Assembly (NCBI RefSeq): GCF_051622035.1
Contig: NC_135365.1
Location: 17,926,001-17,990,000 of the forward strand
From: Arctopsyche grandis
Taxonomy: Eukaryota; Arthropoda; Insecta; Trichoptera; Hydropsychidae
Direction of reading: 5' to 3'
DNA length: 64,000 nt
A program made the position numbers and the translations under genes. Position 1 is the first letter of the stretch, and the number at the start of each line of letters is the position of its first letter. Positions 51,755 through 61,577 of this stretch are shown in pieces. Below the pieces are notes generated by a model. It was given only the letters and a program-made list of their open reading frames with translations, had not been told where the DNA came from and searched no databases.

Positions 51755-52917
51755 ATGGTTGAGACAAGGAGCCACAAAGGTGCGGATTCGGGGTCTTCAT
51801 CGCTGCCGGAAGAAATGGAGCCGAATCGAGAACAAAGCCCTGGGGAGCTGAGCAACGGAGGACGGAGACGGGAGGAGCAGAGGAGCCGGGTGTCGAGGAG
51901 CCGGGTGCCAAGGACACCGGAGCCGAGCTACAAGGAGCTAAGCCAGGGAATGGCGAGCTGCCAAGAGCAGGTCCAGTCCCTGCAAAACACCTTCGCCACG
52001 TTTTTGCAGTCCTGGGAGAAGTCTGCGACACCAACGCAGCCGAAAGCCGACGTACATCCAGAACCACCGAGGAGATCAGAGGTATGTTACGAGGACAGGC
52101 GGACAGGCAGACACAGCGAGACACGTACGGGGTGCGGCAACATTCCCACCGGTACGACTACACCACGTTCGACGGTACTGAACGGTGGAAGGACTTCCTC
52201 AACCACTTCGAGTTTGCTGCACGGCTGAACAAGGAGACGACGAACCTGGAGGACCGACTGTGCTGCCAACTCCGAGGTGCGGCCGCCATTTTCGCCAGTC
52301 AGCTGCCATCGACGCTGAGCTACGACGACTTGACGGAAGAGCTGGCCCAACGCTTCAGACGACAGGGCACACCGATTGCATGCCATGCGGCAGCGGAACA
52401 GAGAAGATGGAGTGCGGAAGAACCAGCCGCGGACCACGTAGACGCGATACGAGCCCTCTGCGAAGACATGCTGGAGGGCGTCCACACGAACGCCGAAGCA
52501 GTCGAACGCATGACCGTGTGCATAGCGGCGAACTCCTTCACGTACCCCAGTCTACGGGCCAAACTTGGCGCGCTCCGGATCACCCCGACTACAGCGGACG
52601 TGATAACCAGAGCCGACGCAACACGACAAGCCGTCATCTTCGAAGCGAAGGAACAACGGTCGGCACAACCAACGTCGAGAACAGTACGTCCCGACGCGGG
52701 AGCGTTCAGACCATCTCGACCGGCCGTGCGACCCCCACGATGGGTGTCATCGGACCAGACAGCGCGACCAGCCACTACCATTCCAACGTGTTGGAACTGC
52801 GGACAAACGGGACACATTAGCCGGTTGTGCCGCAAGAAGAGGGTCCGGAAGCTGGAGCCAACGAACGACGAGGATGAAGACGACGAGGAGGAGGCGGCTT
52901 CGGGAAACGAGCAGTGA
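51755..52917 (+). CDS. gag: gag polyprotein, with an internal frame break
   Basis: Structural protein. The first frame opens at ATG 51755 and encodes a charged, Arg/Glu-rich N-terminus and a helical segment (YKELSQGMASCQEQVQSLQN). The capsid-like part and the nucleocapsid CCHC knuckle (CWNCGQTGHISRLC) lie in the -1 frame (open through 52084-52917, ending TGA 52915-52917). The reading must change frame between about 51990 and 52084, and both frames are open across that interval. A one-base deletion in this copy is the simplest explanation; a second programmed shift is less likely. The C-terminus is a strongly acidic DEDEDDEEE tail. The encoded protein is not reconstructed here. Confidence 0.85.
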
Positions 52918-52965
52918 TCGGCCTGTTACGGGTCAGACCGATCACCGGTGCACGCAAAACACCCG
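52902..52965 (+). promoter_or_regulatory. -1 programmed ribosomal frameshift signal between gag and pol
   Basis: The heptamer G GGA AAC (52902-52908) sits exactly in the gag reading frame as X XXY YYZ. After a 6-nt spacer a perfect 7-bp stem follows (TGATCGG 52915-52921 with CCGATCA 52938-52944). The loop bases CGGGT (52929-52933) can pair with ACCCG (52961-52965) to give an H-type pseudoknot. Shifting -1 here enters the pol frame, which has no ATG of its own at its start. Confidence 0.75.
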
Positions 52966-55900
52966 GAGTGAACAAACTGGACGGCAGCGGCACGGCCGGC
53001 TCGTTTGTCGTGAAAGGAGAGATCGGAGGCGTGCCGTGTCGAATGGTGGGGGACACCGGGGCGTGCATCACGGTGATCAACCCGGAACTGTTCGCGAAGA
53101 TCTCTCCTAAAGATTACACCGTCGTGAAGGGCCATTACAGCAGAGCGCGGCAAGCGGCGGGCCAAACCATCAAGATCCACCGATGGATACGGGTGACCCT
53201 TAATCTGCAGGGCGAAAAGTTTCCGTGGAACGTAGCGGTGGCGGATATCCAGGATCCCATATTGTTGGGACTGGACGCACTGAGACATGTCCGAGCTACG
53301 TTCGAGTTGGGCGGAGAGGAGAAGTGTATCATCAGGGGCGTGCAACGCGAGAAAGGCAAGAAAAATGCACCTGCTGTCAAGAGCATCCGCGGGGAAGTAC
53401 CCCACCCGAAGATCACGGCGTTACTCGAGAGGGCCGATATTCTGCCAGAAGAGAAACGGCGCCTCGAGACCATGATTCGGGAAAATCGGAAAGCGTTCGC
53501 CCGGGACGAGAAGGACCAAGGAAGGACCACCAAGGCGGTCCACACCATCGACGTGGGAGACGCGAAGCCGATGAAACAGCCGCCGAGAAGGATACCGCTA
53601 GCACGGAAAGAGGAAGTACGCGCTATGATCGACGACTTACTGAAGCAGGGCGCGATAGAACCGGGGCACGGGCCGTGGGCGTCACCGGTAGTTCCGGTCG
53701 CCAAAAAGGACGGGTCGCTAAGGATGTGCGTGGACTACCGGAAACTGAACACCGTCACCAAAATAGACTCACACCCCATCCCGAGGATCGACGACACTTT
53801 CGACCAGTTGAACGGAGCGAGCTACTTCAGCACACTGGATCTGCAGAGCGGATTCTGGCAGGTACCGGTCGCCCCGGAAGACCGCGAGAAGACAGCGTTC
53901 GTAACAGAGTTCGGTCTGTTTCAGTTCAAAGTGATGCCATTCGGGTTGTGTAACGCGCCAGCGACGTTCGTACGGTTAATGACAAAAGTGGTCGGTGACA
54001 TAAGCAATGTCCTCGTGTATCTAGACGACATTATCGTGCACAGCAAAACTTACGACGAACACTTGGTGCATTTAAACAATGTGTTCGAACGGATACAGGC
54101 AGCCGGCCTTAAATTGAATGCAGACAAGTGTCGATTGTGCTGCCGCGAGGTCGAATTTCTGGGACACCGAGTGTCAGCCGAAGGAATTTCGACAGATCCG
54201 AAGAAAGTCCAAACCGTGCGGGACTGGACGACTCCGAAAACACAAACCCAAATGCGCAGCTTCCTGGGACTGGCCACGTACTACCGAAAATTTGTGCGCA
54301 ATTTCGCCGAGATCGCGAAACCACTCCATCAGCTAACGGAAAAAGGGCGCGAGTTCAAGTGGACACCGACGTGCGAACAAGCGTTCGAAAAGTTGAAAGT
54401 AGCGCTGACTACCACGCCAATTATGTCGTATCCCCAGCCGGGAGAGCGATATGTGTTGGACACCGACGCCAGTCAACATAGCATCGGTGCAGTTTTGTCT
54501 CAAGTTCAAGGGGGGGTGGAGAAAGTGATCGGGTATTTCAGCCGGACAATGAACAAACCCGAACAAAACTATTGCGTGACCCGAAAAGAACTATTGGCGG
54601 CAATTAAAGCCATTCAACACTTCCACCACTACCTATCGGGCTCGAAGTTCACGTTACGAACCGACCACTCAGCGTTAACGTGGCTGAAGAACTTCAAAAG
54701 ACCGGAGGGCCAGTTGGCGAGGTGGCTGGAAATTCTGGGCCAGTACAACGTGACCATCATTCATCGACCGGGGATAAAGCACGGGAACGCGGACGCACTA
54801 TCGCGAAGGCCGTGTACGGAAGAGTGTCCCAAATGCTCACGCGCAGAGACAACCGATCAAGAAAACGACTCGGCCCGAACGGAACCAGTAGAACCCGCAG
54901 AACCGGAAGCACGAGTAGCCCTCGTAGGGATCTTGCCCAACGAGATGACAAACTCGACGATCGACAAAATCGTCGAGTGGAAGAACGCCGGAACGAGACC
55001 ACCGTGGGAAACAGTATCTGCTGAGGAGCAGGAACTGAAAATACTGTGGACCCAATGGGACGCATTGGAGGTGGAAGGCGGTAAGCTGTACCGGAGATGG
55101 GAGAACACCGCGGGAACACGTCACACAAAGCAGCTGGTGGTGCCGACTGAGAAGATACCCGAAATCATGTGGGAGATGCACAACGCGCCCACGGGGGGCC
55201 ACTTCGGTATCAATAAAACGTACCGAAACGTGCGCCAAAAATATTACTGGCCGACGTGTCGAATCGACGTCACCCAGTGGTGCGAACGATGCGCACAGTG
55301 CGGGGCCCACAACGGACCACACCGAAGGAATCGCGGGGCACTTCAACCGTACCTTTCGGGGACGCCACTACAACGAATGGCAGTCGACATTCTGGGTCCA
55401 CTCCCGGCCACCGAACGAGGAAACCGATACATACTGGTGGCTATGGACTACTTCACGAAGTGGCCGGAAGCGATTCCACTACCGAACCAGGAGGCAGAGA
55501 CCGTAGCAGACGCCCTGGTAGAACAAGTGTTCACGCGGCTAGGCGTCCCGAACGAGCTGCACTCTGACCAGGGACGAAACTTCGAGTCGAAGTTGTTCCG
55601 TCAGGCACTGGACCGGCTGGGCGTACACAAAACGAGAACAACACCATACCGACCTCAGTCCGATGGAATGGTCGAGCGACTCAATCGAACCATGCGGGCG
55701 CACTTGACGAAGTTCGTCAACGACGAGCAGGACGACTGGGACACGCTGGTTCCGCACTTCCTCATGGCATATAGAGCGGCCCAACACGATGCAACAGGAG
55801 CATCACCAGCAGCCATGATGTACGGACGAGAACTGCGCATGCCGGCGGACCTACTATATGGGGGCCATCCACCAGACAGCGAACCTCAGGATCCACACCG

Positions 55901-56228
55901 ATATACCACGAAGTTGACCAAAGACATGGCCAAGGTACATCGGTTCGCCAGAGCCCACCTCCGGATGCAGAATAGCCGTATGAAGACGCGATACGACGTC
56001 CGCAGAACCGAACCGGCGTACGAAACAGGTGACCGAGTATGGCTGTTCAACCCTGCCAAGACTCCAGGGCTTTCACCAAAGCTGCAATCGCTGTGGGAAG
56101 GACCGTACACCATAGTGACCAAACTTAGTGACGTAGTGTATAGGATACGCAGGGAATTCGACGGCTCAAACCGATTAATGGTGGTGCACCTGGATAGACT
56201 CGCAAGGTATAAGGCCGTCGAATATTGA
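52908..56228 (+). CDS. pol: pol polyprotein: protease, reverse transcriptase, RNase H, integrase
   Basis: A single open frame of about 1100 codons without stops. Numbering from codon 52914: aspartic protease DTGA (residues 47-50), reverse transcriptase with the catalytic YLDD box (369-372), RNase H with Asp516/Asp518, Glu559 and Asp584. Integrase has zinc ligands His756/His763/Cys790/Cys793, the catalytic triad Asp825, Asp885, Glu921 (35 residues between the last two), and a C-terminal GPY motif near 1063. All catalytic residues are present. The frame begins -1 to gag, with no early ATG, and depends on frameshifting. The first in-frame start-like codon is GTG at 52914, so the boundary given here is where the shifted frame would begin. 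Confidence 0.95.
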   Translation, partial: RAVIGLLRVRPITGARKTPGVNKLDGSGTAGSFVVKGEIGGVPCRMVGDTGACITVINPELFAKISPKDYTVVKGHYSRARQAAGQTIKIHRWIRVTLNLQGEKFPWNVAVADIQDPILLGLDALRHVRATFELGGEEKCIIRGVQREKGKKNAPAVKSIRGEVPHPKITALLERADILPEEKRRLETMIRENRKAFARDEKDQGRTTKAVHTIDVGDAKPMKQPPRRIPLARKEEVRAMIDDLLKQGAIEPGHGPWASPVVPVAKKDGSLRMCVDYRKLNTVTKIDSHPIPRIDDTFDQLNGASYFSTLDLQSGFWQVPVAPEDREKTAFVTEFGLFQFKVMPFGLCNAPATFVRLMTKVVGDISNVLVYLDDIIVHSKTYDEHLVHLNNVFERIQAAGLKLNADKCRLCCREVEFLGHRVSAEGISTDPKKVQTVRDWTTPKTQTQMRSFLGLATYYRKFVRNFAEIAKPLHQLTEKGREFKWTPTCEQAFEKLKVALTTTPIMSYPQPGERYVLDTDASQHSIGAVLSQVQGGVEKVIGYFSRTMNKPEQNYCVTRKELLAAIKAIQHFHHYLSGSKFTLRTDHSALTWLKNFKRPEGQLARWLEILGQYNVTIIHRPGIKHGNADALSRRPCTEECPKCSRAETTDQENDSARTEPVEPAEPEARVALVGILPNEMTNSTIDKIVEWKNAGTRPPWETVSAEEQELKILWTQWDALEVEGGKLYRRWENTAGTRHTKQLVVPTEKIPEIMWEMHNAPTGGHFGINKTYRNVRQKYYWPTCRIDVTQWCERCAQCGAHNGPHRRNRGALQPYLSGTPLQRMAVDILGPLPATERGNRYILVAMDYFTKWPEAIPLPNQEAETVADALVEQVFTRLGVPNELHSDQGRNFESKLFRQALDRLGVHKTRTTPYRPQSDGMVERLNRTMRAHLTKFVNDEQDDWDTLVPHFLMAYRAAQHDATGASPAAMMYGRELRMPADLLYGGHPPDSEPQDPHRYTTKLTKDMAKVHRFARAHLRMQNSRMKTRYDVRRTEPAYETGDRVWLFNPAKTPGLSPKLQSLWEGPYTIVTKLSDVVYRIRREFDGSNRLMVVHLDRLARYKAVEY

Positions 56229-56299
56229 CTGTAATTGTATGTAACTATTGTGTAATTGTTTAAGTGTAAATTAATGAGTCGATCGGGACGATCTCTCTT

Positions 56300-56309
56300 A
56301 AGAAGGGGG
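56300..56309 (+). other. Polypurine tract
   Basis: AAGAAGGGGG ends 3 bases before the 3' LTR (56313), the usual place for plus-strand priming. Confidence 0.85.
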
Positions 56310-56312
56310 TTA

Positions 56313-56601
56313 TGTAACGTTACATAGAGAGACGCCCCGTAGACCGGTGACGTCATGGTGACGCCGACCAATGGTGGAGTCGGGCGTTGCGGCCAATGGC
56401 TACACCCGACTCCTAGACCAATGACTATACGGGTCATAACGTGCATGCGCTGAGCGCTGAATATTTATAAGTATGGTGCGCTCTCGAACGGTGGCATTCG
56501 GATCCTGACCTCCACCGGACGAGCAGCAATAAAGAACTGGAACCTGCCTGCGTGTTTTCTTGTACCTCGACCTGACTCCACTTACCTTTGAATACTCTTC
56601 A
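56313..56601 (+). repeat. 3' LTR
   Basis: 289 bp, same ends as the 5' LTR. One mismatch was found by eye (56415 A against 51545 T). Confidence 0.95.
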
Positions 56602-56697
56602 ATATATTTACTATTTGATTTTTATACATATCTATGTACATCCTGTTGTCTTTTGATTTTTCAATAAATAAAATAAAAATAAAAATAAATCTTCCAG

Positions 56698-57725
56698 TGT
56701 TCATCAAAGAAGCTAAAATAATCAATTCAGAAGTCGTCATTGAGATATCTGGACAAGAATTTTTAAAATATTGTTTTTTTTGGTTGAGAGATAATTGCAG
56801 GTATTATTAATATATTTCCGTCTTTTATTCCAATAATCTTTATACTATATATTTTGTACGAATTTTCATATTTAGGTGCAATAAATGTTACAACACTCTT
56901 ACGTTCCAACGAATGAACGATATTTTGGATATACCGGATGATGCAATACCCGAAAAAGTGGTTGTAGAAAAGGAAGAACTTGTCATAGAATGTAAGTTCA
57001 TAATACAACACATATGTATATAAATAGTATACTGATTTCCTTTTGGCAAGTCTTAAATTGCAAATGGGAAATTCTCAGTTAATTTACATTAAATACTAAT
57101 CAATCAAAACATGCAAATTACATACATAAAAGTTATATGAATAGACAGAAGTATTAGAGGAATAACACGAATTCGTGTGAAATATGAAAATGTGATTATT
57201 TTTTTGTGGAAAACTTTTATATTCAGATATTGAAAAGAATATCTTTATTATGTACGGTTTGCGGGTATAAGATTTTATTCGAAAATAGGAGATCTTTTCA
57301 TACATTTTGCCCGGGGGGAATATTCGTTTTTTAGACAAAGCGTTTTCCCATAAAAACCTTTTATACTTTATAGTTTAAATACGAAATTTCTAATAAATGT
57401 TATATTACAAAGTGTTTGCTATGTTGTTATCACGCATATGTAAATAAAAATTACATTATTAAAAATGGCAGAAACGGGACTCTCATAAATTTTCAAAATT
57501 ATTTCAGGGAACGACAAGCATCGTTCAACGTACACTGTTGACTTTCTTTGGAAATGTTGCCCTAAAAATTGGAGGAAAAATGCAGTACCGAGAGTTTTAT
57601 GGTCCGGGGATGAAGTCAAAAACAAAGTGGCTTACATTAAAAGGGACGATTTTTTAAACTCTGAAATTGCTTTTAAAAACTTTCTACAGTCAATTGTCAC
57701 ATATGGTATAGCTTTCGTAGACGAG
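56698..57725 (+). CDS. BBOX1: Gamma-butyrobetaine dioxygenase-like protein, N-terminal exons (partial)
   Basis: An Fe(II)/2-oxoglutarate oxygenase of the BBOX/TMLH family, which acts in carnitine synthesis. Three in-phase exons on the + strand: 56698-56800, 56876-56991, 57508-57725. The reading runs FIKEAKIINSEVVIEI, then FFWLRDNCRCNKC and VIEWNDKHRSTY. The N-terminal zinc site (C34, C36, C39, H78 if the Met is residue 1) has the same spacing as I recall for human BBOX1 (38, 40, 43, 82). Trp74 is created across the exon 2/3 junction (t|gg). Exon 1 begins with 'TG' after the acceptor, so the initiator ATG needs an A from an upstream exon (candidate end 50193). The last exon stops at GTATGT (57726) in the segment IVTYGIAFVDE. 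The catalytic HxD...H exons are not in the window, so the gene runs beyond it or is truncated. TMLH or a BBOX-like paralogue is the alternative. Confidence 0.85.
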
Positions 57726-57984
57726 GTATGTGTAATTGATATTTTTTTTAATATTTTTTTAGCGTGGAAATTTTCATGACATTATTTTCATTATTGTAAT
57801 CATCAATATTGTAAGACTATGAAAATACCTTATCTACATATTTATATATCGAAAAAATCTATATTTTAATTCAATTTGCTTTATTACATTTTATGGGGCA
57901 TTCATATTACATATATTAGTTCATGCCCATGTACCGTTTAAAAATCTATGAAAACGGACACAAACTTATGCAATCATCCAATAT

Positions 57985-58335
57985 ATAACCACTCATCATC
58001 CACTCCGAATGAAGGCCTCTCTAACAAGCGTTGTTTTGCGCGACTCTCATCCATCTCACCCCACATAATTTATTAATTTCGTCTACCCACCTTCATTGCA
58101 GTCTTTCTTTCAACCTTTTACGTTCTATCGGGTATCACTCTAGCACTTATTTTTGTCAATCTCAACCTAGCGACGTGACCCGCCCAATCTCTTCACTCTC
58201 TCCACTATATCCATTAATTACCCTTGTCATATGTACTTTTCACTCCTCGTTACAGCGTTTCATACTTCTTTGAGTACATTTATGTAAATTAACATCCTGG
58301 CATTCAATTCTTAAGTCTCACATATTTTACTGTAA
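57985..58335 (-). mobile_element. RTE 3' fragment, degenerate
   Basis: Third copy of the RTE C-terminal region in the same orientation as 15168-15640. Shared + strand blocks: 'cactcatcatccactc.gaatgaaggcctct', 'ttgttttgcgc.actc.catccatctcacccc', 'gtgacccgcccaat'. Frames broken. Lies in the fourth intron region of the BBOX-like gene. Confidence 0.85.
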
Positions 58336-59270
58336 ATACAAAATATGTACGTACATATTTTGTGTATTAGTCATTTCGTTCATTTTAACAAACTAATATT
58401 TGCAAAAATAAATATAGACACTTAAATTATTCATGTGTCATTATTATTCCTATTAAGTTGTTCTTTGTCAGTATTTCGTAATCTAATCGTAAAATATTTA
58501 TTTAAATTATTTAATAAATATACGATTTTCATAATATTAAATAATTTATTTTAGCGATAGTAATTTAAAAGAAAAGAAAACATTTTCAAAAAAATGCCAC
58601 TTCATTTGTTTGCACATAAGATTAGATTAAACGATTCAAATGATTTAAAACACAAAATATTGACTTTTATCAGGGCTGTGGAATCGGTTCAAAATCTGAC
58701 TCCGACTTTATCTTATGATTCGACTGCGAAACAGCCCTTTTAATACCACAAAAAACCACATATTTCGTGTTTTAAATAATAAATAATATCAATGATATTT
58801 AAAAATAAAATCAATGATATTAAAAAATAATATCAATCTTTTTTTTTTAATAATATCAATGATATTTTCGTATATAATTAACCGGTATTTAAGAGCAATA
58901 TTTGGACATAAAAAAAAAATCGACTTTTACCTAGTATGAATGCAAATACATATTATTATTATACAACATACATGATGTTAGCTATCATTTTTACAAGCTT
59001 TTAATTAGCTTCACTCTGGTATTTCTGAAGTATTGTATCGTATTTCAACAACAATAACATACATTGAATATGTATTATATTTCTTAAGGCTGTTAAATAT
59101 CCCCCACAATATCTAATAATACGTCAAAGCAAACGAATTAATTTAATAACATTTATCATGACGCACAGTATCCAAAATATATGTTTGTATACATATGTAT
59201 TTACATATGTACATACATGGGCCAACCGCTACATATAAATATAGACCGGTGTATGTTACGCCTATCTATA
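58336..59270. other. AT-rich intron or intergenic DNA
   Basis: No exon found. At 58674-58735 there is 'agggctgtggaatcggttca' and 'ctgactccgac', resembling the end of a known class of insect DNA-transposon repeats (CAGGGCTGTGGAGTCGG-type). This is a single-ended, low-confidence match. The remainder is AT-rich with short TAATATCAATGATATT repeats (58780-58865). Confidence 0.35.
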
Positions 59271-59272
59271 TA

Positions 59273-60666
59273 CAGTACACTCTCGATTATCCGGGCTAAT
59301 GCTGGGGAGAAAGGGCACGGATAATCCGAATCATCAAATTTTGACTTGGTTTCGAATATAATATCATATTTACAACACAAATTTTTGTTTCATAATTTTA
59401 ATACTCATTATTTATTAAGAAAAACGCTCATAGTTAGGCAGATCAGTGGCCGTTAGTATTTAGTACTAGTGTTGTACTGTTTTATGACTGATGAAACCAC
59501 TGGTATCTTCTTGACTTGTAGTATCACTCTCATTTTCTAACTCTCGAGACACTAAAGAAATAACAATATCTGCATCATCCATGCATTTAAAACCTGGATC
59601 ACTTAAATCATGATTGAGCCACTCCTCGATGTTTTTCTTATCCACGATGTTTTCAAAACATTTTAAAGTTTACAAATAATCCACATATTTCAGATATATC
59701 ATTTGCTTAATTCTCTTAAGAATCCACTAAATCTGTTTCCATGTCAGGAATAGTCTTCCTTCATGATCGAAAAAGTGTTACTGGCTTTACTTTTGACCAA
59801 GAATGTTTTTATTTCGTGTATAGCATCCAATATCCAATTTTTTTCCGGAAATTGATCAATTTGTCTCAACAAGAGTTTTCAGAAGACTTTGATGATAAAG
59901 AAGTTTCATTGATGATATAACACCTTGGTCCATGATACAATTTTGAATCAAAGATGTCAAAATTGTAACCATAAGTCCTTCGTTTGTTTCCAATATGCTT
60001 TAGTTCGTATGAGAAGGAGCATTATTTAATAACAATACTGCTTTCTATGGCAATCCCTTAATGTTTAAAAAATATTGAACCTCTGGAACCCATTTTTTAA
60101 ACGAATCTTCAAAAATCTCCCTGTCCATCCATGCCCCTTTCTGACTATAATAATCGACGGAAAGATTTTTCATTTCAGTTCCCTTAAAAGACCGAGGTTT
60201 CTCTACTCCCAATCATCAAAAGTTTCATTTCATGAATTCCCGATGCGTTTCCGCAACACATGACAGTTATCCTTTCTTTGGATGATTTATATCCAGGAAC
60301 GGACTCTCATTGAAGCCAGCGTTTTTGTCGATGCAAATTTTCTCTTTGCAAATATTCTCGAAATTTGATGCAGAATTCATCAGCAATTGAAAATAATTAA
60401 AGATACGTGTGCTACGAAAAAATCTGCTCTGAATACATGCACTTGTTACTTCTTCTCTGATCAAAAGTGACTGAAAGAATTAACGTAATAGTAAAAGACA
60501 TTTAAAAAGGGAATGAAGAACATTTATGTGTAACATCATTTGTTTCTAATAACACGCGTGTTTACGGTCGCAATCAATCGGTTCGTCTCATAATCATATA
60601 AGAAAAAAATGAATTAATATTTTTTAAGCACGGATTATCCGCGCCCGGATAATCAAGAGTTTACTG
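59273..60666 (-). mobile_element. Pogo/Tigger-type DNA transposon, dead
   Basis: Ends CAGTACACTCTCGATTATCC (59273) and complement GGATAATCAAGAGTTTACTG (ending 60666), each flanked by TA (59271-59272, 60667-60668), the pogo/Tigger target. The - strand carries pieces of a DDE transposase: AVLLLNNAPSHTN near the catalytic centre, then TSLIQ...MDQGVI. A C-terminal piece contains NIEEWLNHDLSDPGFKCMDDADIV. The frames are broken by many stops and indels, including loss of the first Asp in LL(D)NAP (now Asn). 1394 bp, non-functional. Confidence 0.88.
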
Positions 60667-61577
60667 TAATATTATACACAGTTCGTTACGCAAATTTCCA
60701 AACTTGTTCAATTACGAAACGTCAACAACCCAAGGAGATTAAATGGGTTGAAAAAAAAACCGTCGAGTATCAATTCGAGGGTCGCGCCTAAGTCGACAGA
60801 TGATGTTGCGAAAGCCGTTTGTCCTACACACGTCATAACGAGATTGCAAGTTCCACAGACTCGACGCAAATCCAATTTTCGGACTTTCGACAAGCCATAA
60901 TCCTGTTTGGGCCTTTGTTGGATGAGTGCGGACAGAATACGACGATCGTAACTGAAATCTCGCCTCTCTAAGGTGAAATTGTCGTTGCATTCTAGTGCCA
61001 GTTACGCTTTAGTATGTGTGCTAAGCTCCAGATTTTATGACGGGGTGTGATTTCGAAGTGGACTGTTCGGATAATATACAGATATATGTGGAATATTTAG
61101 ACGTTTGTACCGCAACAAAGGTTCGCATAAAGCGAATTTCGAAAATCCTGTCTCGGGGGAACGAAGCGCGCTCAGAACAAACGGACGGCCATTGTATGTA
61201 ACGTTCAATATGTATTGATTTAACGGAAAAAAGGCCACGTGGAATTTTTGTGAATTTAAAAAAAAACCAGGCTATATGTGTGTTTAAAAAATTTGATGAC
61301 TAAATTTTTCACACGTTATGCACGATGTGACAAAGTATTTAAAAAACGTTATCTCTGTTATAAAGTTTATACAAGTGTCAAACGTTCAAAAGTCTATGTA
61401 TGTTTTCTGCAATATGTAGTAAAAAAAAATTATCGAAAGATAATTTTTTAAAGATAATATTTTTACGATCGATTTTTTTTTGATGATCGATTTGGATTCA
61501 TATAATATCATCTAATTTTTTTGTTGTAGAGATAATAAAAGATAATCTTTGTGTATTTTCTATATTGTAATTTGCTT
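60667..61577. other. Unclassified higher-complexity DNA
   Basis: Positions 60670-61250 have more GC and fewer simple repeats than their surroundings. Small - strand ORFs (60708-60893, 60739-60990, 61035-61238) overlap in different frames and match nothing I recognise. An unidentified element or conserved non-coding DNA is possible. 61250-61577 is AT-rich. Confidence 0.3.

Larger units (their letters stand above)
51443..56601 (+). mobile_element. Gypsy-type (Metaviridae) LTR retrotransposon, nearly intact
   Basis: 5159 bp: 289-bp LTRs, primer-binding site, gag, pol (protease, reverse transcriptase, RNase H, integrase) and polypurine tract, flanked by a 4-bp duplication ATAT (51439-51442 and 56602-56605). 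The order with integrase last is Gypsy, not Copia. There is no envelope ORF, and integrase ends after a GPY/F module without a chromodomain. The LTRs differ at one position I could find (T at 51545, A at 56415), so the insertion is recent. GC content is clearly above that of the host DNA. gag carries one frame break. Confidence 0.95.
50411..56695 (+). mobile_element. LINE fragment, interrupted by a Gypsy element
   Basis: The + strand (about 50447-51090) encodes SIKDLGVILNNKLDFSEHI, then FVRSHLEFASIIWSPF and FGISLHQENLDRLINFFS, which is the C-terminal part of a non-LTR reverse transcriptase with one internal stop (TAG, about 51003). The 3' UTR runs to 51442, is broken by the LTR element, and resumes at 56602 to end in AAATA repeats near 56690. 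The left junction places its 5' truncation near 50411. It lies in the presumed first intron of the BBOX-like gene, 8 bp before the exon 2 acceptor. Confidence 0.85.

Noticed and set aside
52087-56446. Many long ORFs on both strands of the Gypsy element
   Set aside because: The high GC of the element makes long spurious frames; only gag and pol carry recognisable domains. There is no envelope gene.
58674-58735. End of a 'ggctgtggagtcgg'-type transposon
   Set aside because: Only one decayed end is present and no partner or transposase was found, so it is noted under the region entry but not called as an element.
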